A stretch of 64,000 nt of DNA from Bacillota bacterium (GTDB lineage Bacteria; Bacillota; Clostridia; Oscillospirales; Acutalibacteraceae), in the NCBI GenBank assembly GCA_023416955.1, contig JAEZGM010000047.1, positions 1 to 64,000 on the forward strand, given 5' to 3'. A program made the translations under genes and the position numbers. The first letter of the stretch is position 1; each line of letters starts with the position of its first letter. Shown here piece by piece: positions 42,011 to 48,841 of this stretch. Below the pieces are notes generated by a model. The model was not told the DNA's origin. It searched no databases and was given only the letters and a program-made list of their open reading frames with translations.

Positions 42011-42729
42011 AAAGAAGGTGCTGCAAAATGGATAAAAATCCATTTTTTAGCACCTTCTTTATACCCATTCATTATGTAACAGCCCGTTTTTATCGTATGA
42101 CCAATCCCAAAAATCTTGCCAAATCGCTGGCTTGAAGCGGTGACAATCGCGCCGCGCAGCTCCGTGCCGGAAAGAATGAGCCCTTCTATATCGCTGGTCG
42201 AAAAATCGATTCCAGACAGCGGCGTGTTGAAGAATTCCACGCGGGTCAGATTGCACTCCTGAAACGCCATGGAACGAAAAGAACATTCCTGAAAGCTGTC
42301 TTCGGATAAATCACAGGCGGAGAAGGAGCTGTGCTTCCATTGTGTTCCGGAGAAATTCGCAAATTTGCACGGGCAGCTTAATAACTGTACCTCATCAAAT
42401 ACGGTTTCGGTAAAATCAGTTCCGACAGCCTTGCATTTTTCGAATTTTACTCTCCGGAAGAATGCTTCAGGCAAATGAGAGTTTGAAAACTCACAGCCGT
42501 AAAATACCGTATCCTCAAAGTATGCGTTCGAAAGCACACATTCGTTCAAACGGCAGTTTTCAAAAACGCAGCCGCGGAAGTCCACTTTTTCCGCATTTAT
42601 GCCTTCCGCGTCGCCGCCGTTGAAATGGTACCCGCGTATGGTACGTTCTTCATTTGCCGACTCAAGAAGTGCTTTGCCTAATTCGTTTGATTCGATCCAT
42701 GTTTTTGGCAGCTTAGGTTCAACTGTCAC
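42001..42729 (-). CDS. Pentapeptide-repeat protein with 3' frameshift
   Basis: 242 residues as read, forming a right-handed beta-helix of A(D/N)LXX-type repeats (for example VDFRGCVFENCRLNECVLSNAYF). Near 42131-42137 one extra base appears to break the frame. Removing one T on the coding strand gives AIVTAQASDLARFLGLVIR followed by TAA at 42090-42092, which is how proteins of this family usually end. As sequenced, the frame instead runs 30 residues farther, through the terminator hairpin, to TAG at 42001, overlapping the Rrf2 gene. Either a real mutation or a sequencing error. Role unknown; some pentapeptide proteins mimic DNA. Confidence 0.8.
   Translation of the reverse strand: MTVEPKLPKTWIESNELGKALLESANEERTIRGYHFNGGDAEGINAEKVDFRGCVFENCRLNECVLSNAYFEDTVFYGCEFSNSHLPEAFFRRVKFEKCKAVGTDFTETVFDEVQLLSCPCKFANFSGTQWKHSSFSACDLSEDSFQECSFRSMAFQECNLTRVEFFNTPLSGIDFSTSDIEGLILSGTELRGAIVTASSQRFGKIFGIGHTIKTGCYIMNGYKEGAKKWIFIHFAAPSFQI
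42011..42060. terminator. Bidirectional terminator between convergent genes
   Basis: AAAGAAGGTGCT...AAAATGGAT (42011-42033) pairs with ATCCATTTT...AGCACCTTCTTT (42038-42060), two mismatched positions. It starts right after the Rrf2 stop and would follow the ancestral stop (42090) of the pentapeptide gene. Confidence 0.9.
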
Positions 42730-42770
42730 CCTATGACCTCCCCATGATATGACTTACAGTAATTAATATA

Positions 42771-42797
42771 GCGCTTGGCGGAAATTACGTCAAGCGC
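42771..42797. other. Hairpin upstream of pentapeptide gene
   Basis: GCGCTTG (42771-42777) pairs with CAAGCGC (42791-42797). It directly precedes the ATPase terminator and may be part of it or a separate leader structure. Confidence 0.5.
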
Positions 42798-42807
42798 CGC
42801 TTTGCAA

Positions 42808-42845
42808 AAAGCTGCCACCGGATATTCTCCCGGGCGGCAGCTTTT
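42808..42845 (-). terminator. Terminator of P-type ATPase
   Basis: AAAAGCTGCC with GGCAGCTTTT outside, CCGG/CCGG pairing inside. The stop of the ATPase lies 35 bases upstream on the minus strand. Confidence 0.85.
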
Positions 42846-42879
42846 GTATCATATTTAGCTCTATTGAAACGGCAGTACA

Positions 42880-45516
42880 TTAATTGTTTTTCGCAAATTT
42901 GCGCTGGAAAAGCTTGACGATTTCCACGATCGGAATGACAGAGAACGCGAGCGCAAGAGCAACCACATACTCAACAAGAGAAATTTCTTCAAATCCGAAA
43001 GCATTGGAAAGTCCGGGAATGTAGATTACTGCTGTTGTCAGCAGGAGCGAAGCCGCCATAGCGCCGAAAAGGTAGAAATTGTGTGTCTTCATGGTAAAAA
43101 TGGAGCCGCGCTGTGAACGCATATTGAAGGAATGGAATATTTCCGCCATGGACATGGTCAGGAACGCCATTGTCATGCCGTCCGGGCTGTTGGTAATTTG
43201 CCATACGCCGGCTTCCATAAAATGGCCGATAAAATACGCGGCCAATGTCACCAGAGTTACAAGAAAGCCCTGATAGGCAACGTCAACACCCAATCCACCG
43301 GAAAATACGCCGTCTTTCGGGTCACGCGGTTTGCGTTCCATTAGTCCGCGTTCCTCAGCTTCCATTCCCAAAGATAAAGCAGGAAAACAGTCGGTAATCA
43401 GATTAATCCAAAGAAGATGTACCGGTTTTAAAATAGTAAAGCCCAAAATGGTTGCGGTAAACACGGAGATGACTTCGCTCAGGTTGGAACCCAGCAGGAA
43501 TTGAATTGCTTTGCGAATATTATCATAGATTCTGCGGCCTTCTTCAACAGCCGAAACAATGGTGGCAAAATTGTCGTCGGCAAGCACCATATCCGCAACG
43601 TTCTTCGTTACATCCGTACCGGTAATGCCCATACCCACGCCGATATCCGCGCTTTTAATGGACGGGGCGTCATTTACGCCGTCTCCGGTCATTGCGGTTA
43701 CCATGCCCTTCTTCTTCCAAGCATTGACGATGCGAACCTTATGCTCGGGCTGTACTCTGGCATAAACAGCATAGTTTTCAATATTCCGGTTCAGCTCTTC
43801 TTCACTCATTTCATTGAGCTGTGCTCCTGTAAGCGCCTGAGAAGCATCTGTGATGATGCCGAGCTGCTTTGCGATAGCAACCGCGGTATCGTGATGGTCG
43901 CCCGTAATCATGATGGGACGGATGCCCGCCGACTTACATTCTTCAATTGCTCCCACAACCTCCGGGCGAATCGGGTCGATCATGCCGACCAAACCGATGA
44001 AGGTAAGCCCCTGCTCCAGTTTACCGGCTTCGTAGGAATCCGGAGCCTGTTTATATTCTTTATATGCAGCACCAAGCACACGAAGCGCCTGATCAGCCAT
44101 ACGTTTGTTATCAGTCAAAATCTCTTTGCGCAGCGTGTCCGTCATCGGGAGTACTTCACCGTTTTTCAGCACATGCGTACAAATTTTTAAAATTTCGTCA
44201 GGCGCACCCTTGGTGTACTGGATAATGCCATCTTTCGCGGTATGAACCGTTGACATCATTTTACGCATGGAATCAAACGGAGCTTCGCCGATTCGGGGAG
44301 ATTCCGTTTTCAGATTGTTTTTATTCAACTGAAGCTTTGCCGCATAATTGACCAGCGCGCATTCCGTTGGCTCCCCGGTTGCCTGACCGTTTTCATCCAA
44401 CTCGGCGTCGCTGCACAGTGCCATTGCTGTAGCCAAAAGGGATTCGTCCGTGCCGAAATGGTCAACCACAGTCATCTTATTCTGGGTGAGCGTACCGGTT
44501 TTATCGGAGCAGATTACCTGTGCGCAGCCAAGCGTTTCCACAGCAGTCAGCTTGCGGATCACAGCATTTCGCTTGGACATATTGGTAACGCCGATGGATA
44601 GTACAATGGTTACAACCGTTGCCAAACCTTCCGGAATAGCCGCAACAGCAAGGCTGACGGCGACCATAAATGTATTGAGCACCGTTTCAGCATTGAATGA
44701 CCCAACTTTAATCAGGCTGAACGCAAACATAAAGATACAGATTCCGATAACAAGATATGTCAAAATTTTACTCAGCTGATTGAGTTTAATTTGCAGCGGA
44801 GTCGCACCTTGCTCTGCCTGTGACAGCGCGTCTGCAATTTTGCCCATTTCGGTATCCATGCCGGTGGCTACAACAACCGCTTGGCCGCGGCCATACACAA
44901 CGGTACTGCCCATGTATGCCATGTTTTTTCGGTCACCGAGGGGAACTTCTTTTTCCTGATCCAAGGAAAGGATATCCATTATTTTATCTACCGGAACAGA
45001 TTCCCCGGTCAGAGCGGCTTCCTCAATTTTCATACTGGCGCTCTCAATGATTCTACAATCCGCAGGAACCGCATCACCGGCTTCCAGCACGATCACATCG
45101 CCAACAACGAGGTCTTCGCTTTTCACGGAAACGACAGAACCGTCACGCAGCACTTTTGAGGTTGCAGCCGCCATTTCCTGCAGTGCTTCGATCGCCTTTT
45201 CCGCCTTACTCTCCTGATATACACCCAGAATTGCGTTGATCATTACTACAATCATGATGATGAATACATCCGCCGGGGATTCGTGAGAATAAACGGAAGT
45301 AATAGCGGAAATCACCGCGGCTACAATGAGGATAATCGTCATAGGATCGCTTAACTGCTGCAAAAACCGCTTGATTAAAGAGTCCTTATGCCCTTCCGCA
45401 AGCTTATTCTTTCCATTGGCCTCCAGACGCTTTTCCGCCTCATTTTGCGAAAGGCCTTCCCCACTGCTTTTCACCTGTTTGAATACCGCGTCGGTGTTTT
45501 CCAAATAGTACTTCAT
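42880..45516 (-). CDS. P2A-type cation-transporting ATPase (Mn2+/Ca2+)
   Basis: P-type pump of about 878 residues. N-terminal cation ATPase domain, about ten transmembrane helices, TGES actuator loop (170-173), PEGL in helix M4 (295-298), the phosphorylated Asp in CSDKTGTLT (D338) and the TGDGVNDAPS hinge. It falls in the SERCA/PMA-like P2A group, usually called Ca2+ ATPase. A yybP-ykoY riboswitch and its terminator precede the gene, so manganese control and Mn2+ efflux are likely, perhaps together with Ca2+. The ATG 45516 follows GAAAGGAAG; an upstream start (45543) is possible. A palindromic repeat lies between the terminator and the gene. Confidence 0.93.
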   Translation of the reverse strand: MKYYLENTDAVFKQVKSSGEGLSQNEAEKRLEANGKNKLAEGHKDSLIKRFLQQLSDPMTIILIVAAVISAITSVYSHESPADVFIIMIVVMINAILGVYQESKAEKAIEALQEMAAATSKVLRDGSVVSVKSEDLVVGDVIVLEAGDAVPADCRIIESASMKIEEAALTGESVPVDKIMDILSLDQEKEVPLGDRKNMAYMGSTVVYGRGQAVVVATGMDTEMGKIADALSQAEQGATPLQIKLNQLSKILTYLVIGICIFMFAFSLIKVGSFNAETVLNTFMVAVSLAVAAIPEGLATVVTIVLSIGVTNMSKRNAVIRKLTAVETLGCAQVICSDKTGTLTQNKMTVVDHFGTDESLLATAMALCSDAELDENGQATGEPTECALVNYAAKLQLNKNNLKTESPRIGEAPFDSMRKMMSTVHTAKDGIIQYTKGAPDEILKICTHVLKNGEVLPMTDTLRKEILTDNKRMADQALRVLGAAYKEYKQAPDSYEAGKLEQGLTFIGLVGMIDPIRPEVVGAIEECKSAGIRPIMITGDHHDTAVAIAKQLGIITDASQALTGAQLNEMSEEELNRNIENYAVYARVQPEHKVRIVNAWKKKGMVTAMTGDGVNDAPSIKSADIGVGMGITGTDVTKNVADMVLADDNFATIVSAVEEGRRIYDNIRKAIQFLLGSNLSEVISVFTATILGFTILKPVHLLWINLITDCFPALSLGMEAEERGLMERKPRDPKDGVFSGGLGVDVAYQGFLVTLVTLAAYFIGHFMEAGVWQITNSPDGMTMAFLTMSMAEIFHSFNMRSQRGSIFTMKTHNFYLFGAMAASLLLTTAVIYIPGLSNAFGFEEISLVEYVVALALAFSVIPIVEIVKLFQRKFAKNN

Positions 45517-45549
45517 TCTTTTCTTCCTTTCATTGTTGAACAACTGCTT

Positions 45550-45640
45550 GGTAAACGATGATTAAGTCGTCAGAAAACAATTCGAAGCCGCGAAAATACT
45601 AAACTGAGCGGCTTTTGAATTGCTTTAATCAGCGGTTACC
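45550..45640. repeat. Second palindromic repeat, copy 1
   Basis: About 91 bases from GGTAAACGATGATTAAG to AATCAGCGGTTACC. Its ends form an inverted repeat, and CAATTCGAAGCCGC pairs with GCGGCTTTTGAATTG inside, so the RNA or DNA can fold into one long hairpin. Sits in the ATPase mRNA leader after the riboswitch terminator. Copy 2 at 55206. Confidence 0.85.
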
Positions 45641-45647
45641 TTGTATA

Positions 45648-45695
45648 TAAATAAAAGACTCATGCACAGCTTAAGTAAAGCTATACATGAGTCTT
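45648..45695 (-). terminator. Riboswitch expression platform terminator
   Basis: AAGACTCATG (45655-45664) pairs with CATGAGTCTT (45686-45695); on the minus strand the stem is followed by TTATTTAT. It directly follows the Mn2+ aptamer. Confidence 0.88.
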
Positions 45696-45790
45696 GTTCA
45701 TTAGGACAAGCCAGGCCGGAAAGGCCATGTATGTTGACTTGGCGCATACGAAATCGTATGTAAACTACTCCCCCACGGAAATCGCAATTA
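45690..45790 (-). ncRNA. yybP-ykoY (manganese) riboswitch
   Basis: Minus strand reading contains the conserved GGGGGAGTAG, then AGTCAACATACATGGCC and CCGGCCTGGCTTGTCC: the two Mn2+-binding internal loops of the yybP-ykoY class. Mn2+ binding normally opens the downstream terminator and turns on export genes. Promoter just upstream, terminator just downstream, P2A ATPase as target: the arrangement is canonical. Recognition is by consensus, not by covariance search. Confidence 0.88.
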
Positions 45791-45802
45791 TATTGTTTTA
45801 TT

Positions 45803-45831
45803 ATTTTAGCAGTTGAGATTAAATTTGTCAA
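45803..45831 (-). promoter_or_regulatory. Promoter of the riboswitch-ATPase transcript
   Basis: Minus strand TTGACA (45826-45831, perfect), 17 bases, TAAAAT (45803-45808). The start site falls at about 45796, right before the aptamer. Confidence 0.85.
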
Positions 45832-45960
45832 TATATTTCTTTTTAACAACCACGCCCGGAGTAATAGATCGATTATTGTGAAGCTGATTGCCCAAATCCG
45901 TAAAAAGCACAAGCAGCACACCGGCATACCCGTGTACTGCTTGTGAAAATGAGAATCCAA

Positions 45961-46347
45961 TTAAATCTGATTAAATACAAAACTCACGATTTGCCGAATC
46001 GGAATAACCACAAGTGTTCCCTGTCTTTCGCAGTGGCAGCGATCGTCTCTGTCAAAATCAAAGTCAAATCGCCGTCCAAATGGATGCCGGGGTGCGGAAG
46101 GCAATGACGTAATCAGTTTAATAAAATCATTATCTTTGACTTTTACAAGAAGGCCGGTAAAGCCTCTGCCGGAACAGCCGCCGCTCTCTGTAAACACGGT
46201 AATTACTCTTCCAATATTGTCTTCAAGCTGGTCCGCTATACCATTTTCGTTTTCGTCCTCGTCATCCCTGTCCCTGTCTCTATCTCTGTCCCTGCATCTG
46301 CCTCTATTTCTGTCATCATCATTGCCGCTGCATGAATAAAGTGCCAT
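45961..46347 (-). CDS. Asp/Arg-repeat protein with Sm-like core (unknown)
   Basis: 128 residues. An N-terminal low-complexity stretch of alternating Asp and Arg (about 10-36: RDRDRDRDRD) is followed by a core, GRVITVFTESGGCSGRGFTG then LLVKVKDNDFIKLITSLPSA, and an end, TLVVIPIRQIVSFVFNQI. The core is paralogous to the protein at 46652-46957: both have ITVF.E.G, FTGLL, L.TS.P.AP and a hydrophobic C-terminus. The pattern of a G-L-L-x-V-x-x-x-x-x-x-L turn suggests an Sm-like beta-barrel, but that is inference. AGAAGGAGG precedes the ATG. Role unknown; similar proteins in sporeformers are sometimes coat-associated. Confidence 0.75.
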   Translation of the reverse strand: MALYSCSGNDDDRNRGRCRDRDRDRDRDDEDENENGIADQLEDNIGRVITVFTESGGCSGRGFTGLLVKVKDNDFIKLITSLPSAPRHPFGRRFDFDFDRDDRCHCERQGTLVVIPIRQIVSFVFNQI

Positions 46348-46484
46348 ATTATGATCCTCCTTCTCTTAGGTTTTGCGGTTATTAAACCTGCGGTACAAGC
46401 CGCTTTTAGATGCTTATAACACAAATTATCGCATTTCTGCTTATCCGTACCATAATATGACTCGTCACAAATGATTGTGCTAAA

Positions 46485-46504
46485 TTTGAAAGCACGTTTT
46501 CAAA
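46485..46504. promoter_or_regulatory. Small palindrome between divergent paralogues
   Basis: TTTGAAA (46485-46491) and TTTCAAA (46498-46504) around a 6-base centre. Located between the two divergent genes at 45961 and 46652; resembles the palindrome at 22831. The rest of the 300-base gap holds no gene; a perfect TATAAT (46615-46620) is the likely -10 for the plus-strand gene, without a clear -35. Confidence 0.4.
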
Positions 46505-46651
46505 CAGAAAATTTGGTTCTTACGCCAATACTTAGGTGGAAATCCGGCTGGTAGGGAAAGGAAGATCATGAAAACGAAAAGATAGAAAACTGTAACAATC
46601 GGCGCCAAGCTTGGTATAATATCATATGTGAATATGATTGGAGCATTATAT

Positions 46652-46957
46652 ATGCTGTACATAAAGGATTACCAATCATTAAACGAACAGGTAAATCATC
46701 AGGTTCGCAGGGAAAATGCGCACACCGCTTATCTGCAATTACTGCAATCTCTGATTGAAAAAAAAATTACGGTTTTTGTTGAAAACGGCACGCATCCCTT
46801 TACCGGTCTTTTGATTGAGGTCACGCCTTCCCGGCTCAGGCTGATGACCTCCATGCCCGGTGCTCCCTCGCGGGGCGGCTGCGGCCAATCCGGCAGATTT
46901 GGTACAGAAACACATATTGTCCTTCAACACGTTACGGCCATTCTTTATTCCTATTAG
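46652..46957 (+). CDS. Sm-like small protein, paralogue of 45961 gene
   Basis: 101 residues from ATG 46652, behind TGGAG with 8-base spacing; longer starts at 46628/46634 lie too close to the -10. Helical N-terminus (about 1-35) followed by IEKKITVFVENGTHPFTGLL and LIEVTPSRLRLMTSMPGAP, then HIVLQHVTAILYSY. It matches the core of the divergent gene at 45961 but lacks the Asp/Arg repeat. The stop codon TAG (46955-46957) lies inside repeat copy E. Function unknown. Confidence 0.72.
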   Translation: MLYIKDYQSLNEQVNHQVRRENAHTAYLQLLQSLIEKKITVFVENGTHPFTGLLIEVTPSRLRLMTSMPGAPSRGGCGQSGRFGTETHIVLQHVTAILYSY

Positions 46958-47023
46958 TCAGTTCACTTTAGAAAACATCCAAGAAAATGGAGATTGGTTC
47001 TGCTTTCAAATGAACTGACTATA
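46953..47023. repeat. 71-bp TIR element, copy E
   Basis: Begins ATTAGTCAGTTCACTTTAG and ends AAATGAACTGACTATA, same orientation as copy B (CATCCAAGAAAATGGAGATTG in the middle part). Its first bases include the TAG stop codon of the preceding gene. The remaining gap to 47120 contains no gene. Confidence 0.9.
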
Positions 47024-47120
47024 CATAGTGATAACCGCCAGACAAACCCTCGAGGTACTTTTTCCCGCAAAGGTTTGTACGACTTTCCCGAAGGGGACGG
47101 AAGCGTGTGACCGGAGATGG

Positions 47121-47420
47121 TTATTTTAGAATCAGCTGCAAGAATGCGGCAATAATCCCGGTTACAATTGCCCCGATTGCCACTGAAACCAACCTATCCC
47201 AAAAGGCAGTGGGGCGCTTGGAGATTTCTTTCACATCTGATTTTATTTCGTTAACATCGGATTTCAGGTTATCCACCTTCTCATTGACCGCTGCCATCGC
47301 GGCAGTCAAACTCCGAATATCCCTCATATCGGCTTCCAGCACATCCAACCTGTGATGCGCCAGATGCAGGCTATCCATTACCGTGGAAGAGGATTTTGCA
47401 CAATCTTCTTTTAAATCCAT
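47121..47420 (-). CDS. XhlA-like holin-associated protein
   Basis: 99 residues: a coiled coil (about 25-70, with repeated Lys-Ser-Asp-Val and Glu-Ile-Lys-Ser units) and one C-terminal transmembrane helix (about 78-97, VAIGAIVTGIIAAFLQLI). The layout matches hemolysin XhlA proteins that accompany phage holins. ATG 47420 is behind GGGGGAGGG; a frame extending upstream overlaps the lysozyme gene and is rejected. It lies 19 bases after the lysozyme gene, together a small lysis-like pair. Confidence 0.72.
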   Translation of the reverse strand: MDLKEDCAKSSSTVMDSLHLAHHRLDVLEADMRDIRSLTAAMAAVNEKVDNLKSDVNEIKSDVKEISKRPTAFWDRLVSVAIGAIVTGIIAAFLQLILK

Positions 47421-47439
47421 CGATACCCTCCCCCTAACT

Positions 47440-48342
47440 TCATTTAATATGGAACACAAAGCGCCGCTGAGGATTTTCTCCCAACACCGACGTAAATATA
47501 CCGGTTCCCTGCTCTGACTGCCCAATTGCAACGAGGGCGAACAGCTGCTCATTTCCCGTGCGCGGGAAAGGTACCACCGTCACAACCCCCTGTGTTCCCG
47601 CAGTCAGTTTTACCGGTTTCGGCGATGTCGTTTTCACAACATAATACTCGCCGTGAGCATACGAGATATTGGTTGTAGTATCGATATTCACAATCGTTGT
47701 AGTCTTGGGAAACCCGTTATAAGCGCCAGCTTTTATAATTGTCGGGTAATCTTTAAATGCAACATTCAGATCTACGTTCCCGCTGACACCGGGGACGCTT
47801 CCTTCGCTGCCTGTTTGCTGAATTGTGCAGCTGTAATCGGGTGCGCCGCTGTAGTCAGCAAGCCAGACGTCATATTTGGATACTGTATCGGCACTGAACC
47901 GGCCCGAGCGGATAAAATCAATATTGGTATATAAACAGACGTACCAGCCTTCGGCCTTCATGGCATCCAGAAAAGCCTGTGCGATAGCGTTAATCAGTTG
48001 ATTGGTAGGAGTAACCCCCATCTTCTTCGAATAATCCATGCTTCCGTATTCATAATCAAACGCGATTGGAAAGCTTAATTTTCCTTTGTAAGGCTGAATG
48101 ATTTTTTTGAAGACCTCAGCCTCGTTCTTCGCGTCTTCCGGGGAAACTGCGTAACTGAACCAATATGCGCCGACATGCAGCTTATGGGCAAGCGCCCCTT
48201 GCACATTTTCATCAAATTTAGGATCTTTCTGCGATTCCTTATTTCCGTATCCGGCCCGAACCAAAGTAAAGTCGATGCCCGAAGCATCCACCTGCTGCCA
48301 GTTTACAGTTCCGTTGTGCTTGCTTACATCAATTCCATTCAC
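47440..48342 (-). CDS. GH25-family lysozyme
   Basis: Muramidase-type glycosidase, 300 residues. The GH25 domain (about 1-195) has GIDVSKHNGTVNWQQV with the first catalytic acid and FPIAFDYEYG with the Asp-x-Glu pair. The C-terminal part (about 210-300) is a beta-rich domain of unknown type, not a choline- or SH3-type repeat that I recognise. There is no signal peptide, so export would need a holin or other route. It precedes an XhlA-like gene, consistent with a phage lysis cassette or a domesticated remnant; no other phage genes are nearby. Confidence 0.88.
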   Translation of the reverse strand: MNGIDVSKHNGTVNWQQVDASGIDFTLVRAGYGNKESQKDPKFDENVQGALAHKLHVGAYWFSYAVSPEDAKNEAEVFKKIIQPYKGKLSFPIAFDYEYGSMDYSKKMGVTPTNQLINAIAQAFLDAMKAEGWYVCLYTNIDFIRSGRFSADTVSKYDVWLADYSGAPDYSCTIQQTGSEGSVPGVSGNVDLNVAFKDYPTIIKAGAYNGFPKTTTIVNIDTTTNISYAHGEYYVVKTTSPKPVKLTAGTQGVVTVVPFPRTGNEQLFALVAIGQSEQGTGIFTSVLGENPQRRFVFHIK

Positions 48343-48550
48343 TGTTAATTCTCCTCTCTGTTAAAGTTGCAAAGTCTGATCCGCTGTACCACAGTATATG
48401 ATGGTGGGTCGCATCGCGTTTCAGTGCTTGGAAACCATTATTACTGGATATACTCGATAAAGAATCGATAAGAATATTTATTAAATATGAAAAATTTCGG
48501 ATTATTCTGATTTAAAATCGACATAATAAAATAATTAGGAGGTGTAATTT

Positions 48551-48763
48551 ATGAATCATGGTACCGTAAAGTGGTTTAATGGCGAAAAAGGATATGGCTT
48601 CATTTCCAGCGACGACGGCGGTGAAGACGTGTTTGTTCACTTTTCAGGAATTCAATCGGAAGGATACAAAACCTTGACTGAGGGTCAAAAGGTTACTTAC
48701 GAAACCGAAGTAGATTCCAGAAACGGAAAGCTGAGAGCGATTCAAGTGACCGTTGACAAATAA
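48551..48763 (+). CDS. Cold-shock protein (CspA family)
   Basis: 70-residue OB-fold RNA chaperone: GTVKWFNGEKGYGFISSDDG (RNP1) and DVFVHFSGI (RNP2). TTAGGAGG precedes the ATG. A 207-base leader separates it from the divergent lysozyme gene, with no obvious gene in it; csp genes often have structured leaders. A strong terminator follows. Confidence 0.96.
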   Translation: MNHGTVKWFNGEKGYGFISSDDGGEDVFVHFSGIQSEGYKTLTEGQKVTYETEVDSRNGKLRAIQVTVDK

Positions 48764-48785
48764 GCTGTTTTCCCCAACAAATGAA

Positions 48786-48832
48786 AAAGAAGCTGAACGG
48801 AACCAATCCGGCTCCGTTCAGCTTCTTTTTTG
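48786..48832. terminator. Bidirectional terminator (csp / glycosyltransferase)
   Basis: AAGAAGCTGAACGGA pairs with TCCGTTCAGCTTCTT around a 12-base loop, then a T run. It separates csp from the convergent glycosyltransferase. Confidence 0.9.
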
Positions 48833-48841
48833 TGGATTCCT

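Noticed and set aside
47421..47552. Longer N-terminus for the XhlA-like protein
   Set aside because: Overlaps the lysozyme 3' end out of frame, and ATG 47420 has a good ribosome site.
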